In this document: positions 15,221 through 21,022 of the stretch, one piece after another
How the letters are laid out: each line of letters opens with the position of its first letter
Numbering within the stretch: the first letter of the stretch is position 1
Source: Bacillota bacterium
GTDB taxonomy: Bacteria; Bacillota; Thermosediminibacteria; Thermosediminibacterales; Thermosediminibacteraceae
DNA: 21,022 nucleotides
Direction: 5' to 3'
Assembly (NCBI GenBank): GCA_003242255.1
Contig: QGUT01000016.1
Coordinates: 1-21,022, forward strand
Made by a program: the position numbers and the translations under genes
The notes under the pieces: generated by a model
The model's database searches: none
What the model was told of the DNA's origin: nothing
Seen by the model: the letters and a program-made list of their open reading frames with translations, nothing else

Positions 15221-16228
15221 TTAGCTCACCTCGTAAAATTCACTTCCTTCTTTTTGCGAAAGTATCTCCTGGGCCTTCCCGATTCTGTGCAGGGCTTCCT
15301 CGACTATCCTGTTGTCCATATTTTGTTTCTTTGCCAATTGCTCTACGATATCAGTGATATTTGTAAAGTTGTATTCTCCGGTAGAATTTATGACCTGGAC
15401 AAATTCGGCTAGTTTCTTTTCTCTGAAAGAATTCTCTTCTATTTTTTTCCTGTCGAAAACTTCGCTGCCCGGACGGGCGCATTTTAAGGTTCGTTTTTTT
15501 ACGCCAATTCCATCTTTCCTTACATCTAATAAAATTACGGCGGGTATTCGCGTAAGTTCTGATAAAGTGGCGTCAATCCGAGCTAGGCTTCCCGGGTTTA
15601 TAAAATATCTGTTTTCAAGTTTTACAACGCCGAAACCGGTGTGATAGTGTCCGCACAATGTTACGTCGGCTTCCGTTTCTAAAATGTCTTCTATGAGCGT
15701 GTGAAAAATCCCCGGGATAAAGGGTTTGTCGAGGAGCATTCCATGGACCATGTGGATCGCAAAATCAACATTTTCGTCTTTCTTAATACAATAAGCAGAC
15801 TTTTTATTTTCCGAATCTATTCCGTAAAAAAAGTGTTGCCCGGTTAACTGAATTTTGATTTCTCCATCGTCGAAAAATATTTTTTCTCCCGGGTTTATCA
15901 GTTTTATTACCCCGGCCGAATCCAAAACGCCCAGCATGGTGCGATTTATTGTGGTGGGATTCTGGCCGTATATATCGTGGTTGCCCGCTATAGCGTATAA
16001 AGGGGGCTTTAAGTCATTTATTAAAACGACAAAATCTCTAACTAAGGAGGGCGATACATCCGGCCTGTCGAAAATATCGCCTCCGTGAAGCACCGCATCC
16101 ACATTTTCGCTATTAGCAATACTTACTACTTCGCGAATTTTTTCGCGCAAAGTTTCGTAAAAATTGTCCGTTCGGCTTTGAGGTCCTGTGCCTCTGATGT
16201 GGGTGTCGGTGAAAAACAAGAAGCGCAT
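15221..16228 (-). CDS. SbcD/Mre11-like metallophosphoesterase (DNA repair nuclease)
   Basis: A 335-residue calcineurin-fold phosphoesterase with all metal-binding motifs in Mre11/SbcD order: FTDTHIRG (D8, H10), GGDIFDRPD (49-57), AGNHDIYG (N83-H84-D85), HMVHGM (161-164) and CGHYHTGFG (193-196). The C-terminal third is helical, ends in EGSEFYEVS, and probably contacts the ATPase partner. ATG at 16228 is chosen because it begins one base after the recA stop, with AAGAAGGGA upstream and MRFLFFTDTH as a natural N-terminus; a longer in-frame start would overlap recA. It directly precedes the split SbcC-like genes. The family, paired with Rad50/SbcC, opens and trims DNA ends and hairpins. True SbcD versus a related YhaO-type enzyme cannot be settled by eye. 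Confidence 0.88.
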   Translation of the reverse strand: MRFLFFTDTHIRGTGPQSRTDNFYETLREKIREVVSIANSENVDAVLHGGDIFDRPDVSPSLVRDFVVLINDLKPPLYAIAGNHDIYGQNPTTINRTMLGVLDSAGVIKLINPGEKIFFDDGEIKIQLTGQHFFYGIDSENKKSAYCIKKDENVDFAIHMVHGMLLDKPFIPGIFHTLIEDILETEADVTLCGHYHTGFGVVKLENRYFINPGSLARIDATLSELTRIPAVILLDVRKDGIGVKKRTLKCARPGSEVFDRKKIEENSFREKKLAEFVQVINSTGEYNFTNITDIVEQLAKKQNMDNRIVEEALHRIGKAQEILSQKEGSEFYEVS

Positions 16229-16229
16229 A

Positions 16230-17264
16230 TTAGGAAATCCCTTCTTTACCGCTCTCGGCTTTGCCAGCATCCAATTTTATGAGATTATATTTTTCTTTCA
16301 CTTTAAGCTCTATGGCGTTCAAAAGCTCCGGATGTTCCTTCAAATACTGTTTAGCGTTTTCGCGGCCTTGACCGATGCGCTCTTTTTCATAAGAATACCA
16401 GGCGCCGCTCTTTTGTATGATGCCTGCTTCGGCGGCAAAATCCAAGACACAACCTTCCCTCGATATCCCTTCCCCGTGCATTATATCGAACTCGGCGGTT
16501 TTAAAAGGCGGAGCCACCTTATTTTTTACAATTTTAACCGAAGCCCTGCTTCCTATTACCTCATCGCCTTCTTTGATGACGCTGATTTTGCGAACTTCCA
16601 TCCGCACCGAGGCATAAAATTTCAGCGCCCTTCCTCCGGGGGTAGTCTCCGGATTTCCAAACATGACTCCCACTTTTTCCCTGAGCTGGTTGATAAATAT
16701 GGCCACGGTCTTCGACTTGCTTATGGAACCGGCCAACTTTCTCAGGGCCTGGGACATCAATCTAGCTTGCAATCCTACGTGGGCTTCGCCCATTTCCCCT
16801 TCCAGTTCCGCTTTGGGCACTAAAGCGGCGACAGAGTCTATTACGATGACATCTACGGCACCGCTTCTCACCAAGGCTTCAGCAATTTCCAGGGCCTGTT
16901 CACCCGTATCTGGCTGGGAAATTAGCAAGTTGTCCGTATCCACCCCAAGTTTGCGGGCATAAACCGGATCCAGTGCGTGTTCTGCATCGATAAAGGCTGC
17001 TGTGCCTCCAGCCTTTTGCGCTTCGGCTATGATATGTAAAGCCACCGTGGTTTTTCCCGAAGATTCAGGGCCGTATATCTCTATGATTCTTCCCCTCGGC
17101 ACTCCGCCAACTCCAAGAGCGATGTCCAAGGAGAGGGCGCCGGTAGGTATGACTTCGACGTTAAATTTAGACTGGGCCTCGCCCAGCCTCATTATGGACC
17201 CTTTCCCGAATTGCCTCTCGATCTGGGCTAAAGCCATTTCCAAAGCTTTCTGTTTTTCAAGCAA
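16230..17264 (-). CDS. recA: Recombinase A
   Basis: A 344-residue RecA of normal length. Walker A is GPESSGKT at 65-72, followed by AAFIDAEHALDP and Walker B VIVIDS at about 139-144. The L1 and L2 DNA-binding loops are recognisable, with LMSQALRKLAGSI and NQLREKVGVMFGNPETTPGGRALKFYAS. It forms filaments on single-stranded DNA for strand exchange and triggers LexA self-cleavage. The start is TTG at 17264, with GGAGGGG nine bases upstream; no better ATG exists. It has its own consensus promoter, whose -35 overlaps the thpR stop, and a LexA-type box over the start site. Only one base separates it from the Mre11-like gene, so recA probably heads a repair operon. No recX is visible between recA and rny. 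Confidence 0.98.
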   Translation of the reverse strand: MLEKQKALEMALAQIERQFGKGSIMRLGEAQSKFNVEVIPTGALSLDIALGVGGVPRGRIIEIYGPESSGKTTVALHIIAEAQKAGGTAAFIDAEHALDPVYARKLGVDTDNLLISQPDTGEQALEIAEALVRSGAVDVIVIDSVAALVPKAELEGEMGEAHVGLQARLMSQALRKLAGSISKSKTVAIFINQLREKVGVMFGNPETTPGGRALKFYASVRMEVRKISVIKEGDEVIGSRASVKIVKNKVAPPFKTAEFDIMHGEGISREGCVLDFAAEAGIIQKSGAWYSYEKERIGQGRENAKQYLKEHPELLNAIELKVKEKYNLIKLDAGKAESGKEGIS

Positions 17265-17277
17265 AGAATATCCCCTC

Positions 17278-17291
17278 CAAACACATGTTCT
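17278..17291 (-). promoter_or_regulatory. LexA (SOS) box of recA
   Basis: The minus strand reads AGAACATGTGTTTG against the Bacillus-type box CGAAC-N4-GTTCG. Eight of the ten fixed positions match. It lies six bases after the -10 element, over the expected start site, where repressor binding would block transcription. Seen directly; LexA control is inferred. Confidence 0.75.
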
Positions 17292-17296
17292 ATCAA

Positions 17297-17325
17297 ATTA
17301 TATAACATTAGAGGTTAAGTGTCAA
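17297..17325 (-). promoter_or_regulatory. Consensus sigma-A promoter of recA
   Basis: TTGACA (17325-17320), 17 bases, TATAAT (17302-17297), a perfect match in both elements and in spacing. The -35 contains the TGA stop of thpR (17324-17322). Transcription would start near 17290, inside the LexA-type box. Confidence 0.88.
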
Positions 17326-17876
17326 ATATCGCCTTTCAGGGATGTCCTGTAAATTTGCGTATATACTGGTCCGTTTTTAAACAATTGGCTTTTCATAAAA
17401 AAGATTTCTTTTACCGTAAGAGAGGCAGAGAATTCAATTTTGCTCGGCAGAAGGGATAGATCTGCTCCGGCTTTAATTCTCCCCAGTGTGAGGTGCGGAG
17501 AAAAAGGCTTGGCATCAAAATCGATATTTCGGGATTTCAAACTTACATCTAAGTCACGCTTTAAACTGTAAAGTTCACGACTTTTTTGTATCCCGATCCA
17601 GAACACTTTCGGATTGTTTTCATTGGGGAAAAAGCCCGAGCCCTGCAGTTTGAGCTCAAAGGGGCTGTGGCAGGAGGATATTTCATCCAGTGCTTTGGAG
17701 ACTAGAGGCACTTGGCTTACCGGGAGTTGACCCATGAAGGCTAGAGTTATGTGGTAATTTTCTTCGCTGACCCATTTTATCCCTTTCACGAATTTTAAGT
17801 TATCCACCAATTGGGAAATTCGATTTCTGGTCAGGGGGTCCAGCTCTATGGATATAAAACACCTTACCGTTTCCAA
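17322..17876 (-). CDS. thpR: RNA 2',3'-cyclic phosphodiesterase (2H family, 'RNA 2'-5' ligase' ThpR)
   Basis: A 184-residue 2H phosphoesterase of the usual length. The two catalytic HxT motifs are HITLAF (42-47) and HLTLGR (128-133), placed symmetrically. The first strand, VRCFISIELDP, is typical of the family. Members open 2',3'-cyclic phosphates on RNA and can join 2'-5' links in vitro; the cellular role is unclear. TTG at 17876 is chosen because GGAGG ends seven bases before it; the in-frame TTG at 17882 lies only one base from that SD site. It follows cinA by 12 bases, and the pairing with cinA just upstream of recA is common in Clostridia. Confidence 0.93.
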   Translation of the reverse strand: METVRCFISIELDPLTRNRISQLVDNLKFVKGIKWVSEENYHITLAFMGQLPVSQVPLVSKALDEISSCHSPFELKLQGSGFFPNENNPKVFWIGIQKSRELYSLKRDLDVSLKSRNIDFDAKPFSPHLTLGRIKAGADLSLLPSKIEFSASLTVKEIFFMKSQLFKNGPVYTQIYRTSLKGDI

Positions 17877-17888
17877 ACTCAAACCTCC

Positions 17889-19127
17889 TCACGGCAGCAT
17901 TAACAGTTTTTTCCTCAGAAGCTGGAGGGCGGCGTTCGCAGCCATCTCTTTTATATCTGACCTGTTGCCGATGAAAAGGTGCCTTTCCACTGTACAGCCG
18001 GAAGAGTCGGCGCAGGCCATGTACACCAGCCCCACCGGTTTTTCTTTTGACCCCCCTGAAGGTCCGGCGATGCCTGTTGTCGAAAGGCCGATGTCGGTGT
18101 TAGAGATCCTCCTTGCGCCTTCGGCCATTTCGACGGCCGTTTGCTCGCTGACTGCTCCGTAATTTTTCAGAGTTTCGCTTTTAACGTGAAGGACTTCCTC
18201 TTTGGCCCTGTTGCTGTAGGTCACTATGGCCCTGTCGAGACTGTTCGAAATGCCTGGAACTTGGGTTAATTTATGGGACACAAGGCCACCGGTGCAGGAT
18301 TCGGCGATGGCCAGCGTTTTATTTTTTTCCAGTAATAAACGGGCTACCACATCCTCTATGTTTTCGTCGTCGAAGGCGTAAAGATATTCTCCGAACCTGG
18401 ACCTTATTTCAGCTTCCACCGGTTCGATCAAGCTCATAGCTTCCTCCCGGCTGCCCGCTTTGGCAGTGAGCCTTATGGTTACCTCCCCTCTCTTTGCCAG
18501 CGGTGCTATGGTAGGATTGGATTGATTTTCTATCAAATCTTTGATTTTTTCTTCCAGCAGCGATTCTCCTATGCCGTAAAATTTTAAGACTCTGGAAAAT
18601 ATGACCGAGGAAGTTTTTTTCGATAGCTGAGGTACTACGTAATCTTTTAACATAGCTTCCATTTCGAAGGGAGGCCCCGGGAGCATGATAACTATTTTTC
18701 CGCCTTTTTCCAAAAAGATTCCCGGGGCGGTGCCCTTCTGATTTGGAATCGGTTTGGAACCTTCCGGCAGCAGGGCCTGCTTCCAGTTGTTTACCGGCAT
18801 CTCCCTCCGCCTTTTTTGAAAATATTCCCGTATTTTGTTTAAGCTGTCTTCATCCAGTACTAGCGGCAGGTTTAAATATTCGGCTATCGCCTCTTTTGTG
18901 AGGTCGTCCTGAGTTGGTCCCAGCCCGCCTGTGGTGATTATGACATCGGAGCGATTCCAAGCAGTGTGAAATATTTCCGTCAAACGCCCTTTGTTATCTC
19001 CCACTGCCGTGTGGTAATACACATCAATTCCGATTTTCTGCAGCTCCTGGGAAATTATTTGGGCGTTGGTATTGACTATTTGACCCAACAAAAGTTCAGT
19101 TCCAACGCTGATTATCTCCGCTTTCAT
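17889..19127 (-). CDS. cinA: CinA-family protein: competence/damage-inducible domain plus nicotinamide-nucleotide amidase domain
   Basis: A 412-residue two-domain CinA of normal length. The N-terminal molybdopterin-binding-like domain carries ISVGTELLLGQIVNTNA, TTGGLGPTQDDLTKEA (65-80) and MLPGPPFEM. The C-terminal amidase domain carries AESCTGG (275-281), with the catalytic Ser at about 277, and GIAGPSGGSKEKPVGLVY. Known members act on NMN (PncC) or ADP-ribose in pyridine-nucleotide recycling; a competence role is known in some Gram-positives. ATG at 19127 is chosen, with AAGGTG six bases upstream; the in-frame GTG at 19136 overlaps that site. It follows the FtsH-like gene by 53 bases without a visible terminator. 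Confidence 0.95.
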   Translation of the reverse strand: MKAEIISVGTELLLGQIVNTNAQIISQELQKIGIDVYYHTAVGDNKGRLTEIFHTAWNRSDVIITTGGLGPTQDDLTKEAIAEYLNLPLVLDEDSLNKIREYFQKRRREMPVNNWKQALLPEGSKPIPNQKGTAPGIFLEKGGKIVIMLPGPPFEMEAMLKDYVVPQLSKKTSSVIFSRVLKFYGIGESLLEEKIKDLIENQSNPTIAPLAKRGEVTIRLTAKAGSREEAMSLIEPVEAEIRSRFGEYLYAFDDENIEDVVARLLLEKNKTLAIAESCTGGLVSHKLTQVPGISNSLDRAIVTYSNRAKEEVLHVKSETLKNYGAVSEQTAVEMAEGARRISNTDIGLSTTGIAGPSGGSKEKPVGLVYMACADSSGCTVERHLFIGNRSDIKEMAANAALQLLRKKLLMLP

Positions 19128-19180
19128 AACCATCACCTTAATAAGAATTCTCCATTTTTTTTGCTAACCCTTTTAAAAAA

Positions 19181-20671
19181 TTAAGCTACTTTGAAATTTT
19201 TTAGGTCCTTTAACATTTTTCTAAAAGTCTCGCCGTCCATTTTTTCATTTTCCATGAGATAATCGATGACAAGATTTAACTCATCTTTGTGCTTTTCTAT
19301 TATTTCCTTAGCCTTTGCTTTTTGTGCATTTATTACTTTTGAAATTTCTTGATGCAGTTCTTTTAAAGGTATCGAGTCCTTATCTACAATGCCCATTTCG
19401 GACATTCCGGAAAATATTATTTTCTTAGCCAAGTCAACGGCATGGTCGATGTCTCCCGAGGCCCCCGTGCTGCTTTCGCCGAAAATCACCTCTTCGGCTG
19501 CCGCTCCGGCCAATGCAATGGCGATTTCCGCTTCCAGATGGTTTTTAGTATAAAGATATATATCCTCCTCTTGCTTCTGGCGCATATATCCAAGAGCTTG
19601 TCCACGGGAAGTTATAGTTATGGTGGAAACCGAGTTGGGTTTGAAAAATTCGCTGATTAAAGCGTGGCCGCATTCGTGGACTGCTATTCTCCTCATTTCC
19701 GCTTTTGTAGGTTTTCTCCTCAATTTTTCTCCCATTATCACCTTGTCAATTGCTTCCATAAAATGACATTGCCTTATTACTTTTTCACCCGCTCGCCTGG
19801 CGAGGATAGCCGCCTCATTGCAGAGGTTTTCCAGATGGGCACCGGAGAATCCAAAAGTTTCCTTTGCTATTTGTTCCAAATTTACATCTTCAGCCAGCGG
19901 CTTGCCTTTGGTGTGCAGCTTTAAAATCTCGAGTCTTCCGTCTTTATCGGGAAGATCGACTCTCACTATTCTGTCAAACCTTCCGGGCCTTAAGATCGCC
20001 GGATCTAGAATATCCGGCCTGTTCGTGGCGCCGATCACTAATATTTTTACATCATCATCCTTGGCCGACAATCCGTCCATCTCCACCAGCAATTGGTTTA
20101 AAGTCTGGTCGTATTCTAAATGGCTGCTGTTTTTTCCTCTGACGCCGGCTATGACTTCTATTTCATCGATAAAAATTACGCAGTGCTTTTTCGAATTCTT
20201 TCGAGCAACTTCCCTGGCTGTTTTGAACAACTGTCTTACCCTTTGAGCTCCCACCCCTGCGTACAGTTCTATAAATTCGCTTCCCGAGACCGAGATAAAA
20301 GCGGAATCGATGTAATTCGATGCAGCCTTTGCAAGCAGAGTCTTTCCAGTACCCGGAGCTCCGGTGAGAAGAATCCCTTTCAAGGGCCTAATTCCCATTT
20401 TGCTGATTTCATCGTAATCTTTTATAAAATCCAGCGCTTCCAACAATTCATTTTTTGCTGTATCTTGGCCACCAATATCTTCAAAGGTTATGGCTTTTCC
20501 GGTATCGGTGGATTTTGGCGAATTTTTAATAATACTTGACGATTTATCCGTGTAATTTTGCAGCACGTAAGCCAAGATCCCTATGGCCGCCAAAGGCAAT
20601 GCGTTTATTCCGTTGGCGAAAAGGAATATCATGAAGGCCAGAACTACGCCTGCAATTATTTCAAAAGGCAA
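19181..20671 (-). CDS. FtsH-like membrane AAA+ zinc protease lacking the extracytoplasmic domain
   Basis: A 496-residue AAA protease, shorter than a standard FtsH (about 600-650). Two hydrophobic segments, about residues 5-20 and 24-40, are separated by only a few residues, so the outer domain of true FtsH is missing. The AAA module has Walker A GAPGTGKT (104-111), a pore loop LYAGVGA with Tyr where FtsH has Phe, Walker B VIFIDE (165-170), and the second region of homology GATNRPDILDPAILRPGRFDR. The protease domain has zinc motif HECGH (332-336), with the third ligand probably D407 in GASGDIDHA. All catalytic residues are present. The start is TTG at 20671, with GGGAGGGG upstream, 23 bases after the 101-aa gene. 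It is probably a paralogue of the housekeeping ftsH and not its replacement. Confidence 0.9.
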   Translation of the reverse strand: MPFEIIAGVVLAFMIFLFANGINALPLAAIGILAYVLQNYTDKSSSIIKNSPKSTDTGKAITFEDIGGQDTAKNELLEALDFIKDYDEISKMGIRPLKGILLTGAPGTGKTLLAKAASNYIDSAFISVSGSEFIELYAGVGAQRVRQLFKTAREVARKNSKKHCVIFIDEIEVIAGVRGKNSSHLEYDQTLNQLLVEMDGLSAKDDDVKILVIGATNRPDILDPAILRPGRFDRIVRVDLPDKDGRLEILKLHTKGKPLAEDVNLEQIAKETFGFSGAHLENLCNEAAILARRAGEKVIRQCHFMEAIDKVIMGEKLRRKPTKAEMRRIAVHECGHALISEFFKPNSVSTITITSRGQALGYMRQKQEEDIYLYTKNHLEAEIAIALAGAAAEEVIFGESSTGASGDIDHAVDLAKKIIFSGMSEMGIVDKDSIPLKELHQEISKVINAQKAKAKEIIEKHKDELNLVIDYLMENEKMDGETFRKMLKDLKNFKVA

Positions 20672-20694
20672 TTTTTCTCCCCTCCCGAGTAAAC

Positions 20695-21000
20695 CTAATG
20701 CATCCGGATAATTTTAAATAGCAAACCTTCATCCGATTTCATTTGCAGGTAAAGGTTTTCGTCGTCGATAAAGACCCGGATATCGGTTTTATATTCGGTT
20801 TCAAGTTTGTCGAGTTCTTCCCTCATTTCCGTGAAGTTCCCCGTTTTTATTCCCTCAAAGATCACGAATTGAACCTCATTGATGTATATGTCCTCCAGCC
20901 TTTCGGAGGGTCTATTTGTTATTTTTACGGTAAAAGGTTTGCCATTTAAAATGTCGGAAGCAGTTTCCTGAATATCATGGTATACCCTTTTCTTTAACAC
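20695..21000 (-). CDS. Hypothetical protein, 101 aa
   Basis: I do not recognise this protein. It is 101 residues long, with no signal peptide, membrane segment, cysteine or enzyme motif. It looks like a small mixed alpha/beta cytoplasmic protein: an N-terminal helix (KKRVYHDIQETASDIL), strands FTVKI and VQFVIFEGI, a charged helix FTEMREELDKLETEY, then strands DIRVFID and NLYLQM. The start is GTG at 21000, with only a weak GGGACGG upstream, and the true start could be elsewhere. Reality as a gene is supported by tight spacing (23 bases) to the protease gene and by coding-like composition. A shared operon suggests a link to the protease, nothing more. Confidence 0.7.
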   Translation of the reverse strand: MLKKRVYHDIQETASDILNGKPFTVKITNRPSERLEDIYINEVQFVIFEGIKTGNFTEMREELDKLETEYKTDIRVFIDDENLYLQMKSDEGLLFKIIRMH

Positions 21001-21022
21001 AATCTAACCGTCCCACAAAAAA

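Noticed and set aside
16188..16823. Plus-strand open frame of 211 codons opposite recA
   Set aside because: It is the antisense shadow of recA; the recA reading is unmistakable, and the shadow has no family features.

Overview
The window is a densely packed stretch of a bacterial chromosome with every supported gene on the minus strand, so transcription runs from base 21022 towards base 1. The content suggests an anaerobic, spore-forming, probably thermophilic Firmicute of the Clostridia / Thermoanaerobacterales-Thermosediminibacterales type. The reasons are SpoVS, the RNase Y-YmdB-SpoVS gene order, a Bacillus-type LexA box at recA, ferredoxin-linked 2-oxoacid oxidoreductase genes, strong purine-rich Shine-Dalgarno (SD) sites and frequent TTG/GTG starts. 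The lineage is an inference. No rRNA, tRNA, mobile element or CRISPR array was seen, and no gap longer than about 200 bases lacks a gene.

Bases 21000-17322 hold an unrecognised 101-aa protein, a membrane-anchored FtsH-like AAA protease, cinA and thpR, in tight succession. Bases 17325-12803 hold a recA operon. A perfect TTGACA-17-TATAAT promoter carries a LexA-type box over its expected start site. It is followed without gaps by recA, an SbcD/Mre11-like nuclease and an SbcC/Rad50-like ATPase that is split: an N-terminal half with Walker A that ends just after the CxxC zinc hook, an 80-aa coiled-coil protein, and a C-terminal half with signature, Walker B and H-loop. This apparently SOS-controlled recA plus split SbcCD-like module is the most interesting part of the window. 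recX is absent from the gap where it often lies.

Bases 12806-9055 hold the RNA-decay and sporulation segment. A strong promoter makes a leader of about 110 nt that ends in an intrinsic terminator, followed by rny, another terminator, ymdB, spoVS and a PHP-domain phosphoesterase. A sequence that fits the sigma-H consensus lies just upstream of spoVS.

Bases 9044-1 hold catabolic genes: korD-korA-korB-korC-gdhA, then after a strong hairpin mcmA-mcmB-meaB-mce-mmdA (the last cut by the window edge). Together these encode glutamate to 2-oxoglutarate, to succinyl-CoA, to methylmalonyl-CoA and on to propionyl-CoA. This points to amino-acid fermentation with propionate formation, or the reverse route if the cell assimilates propionate.
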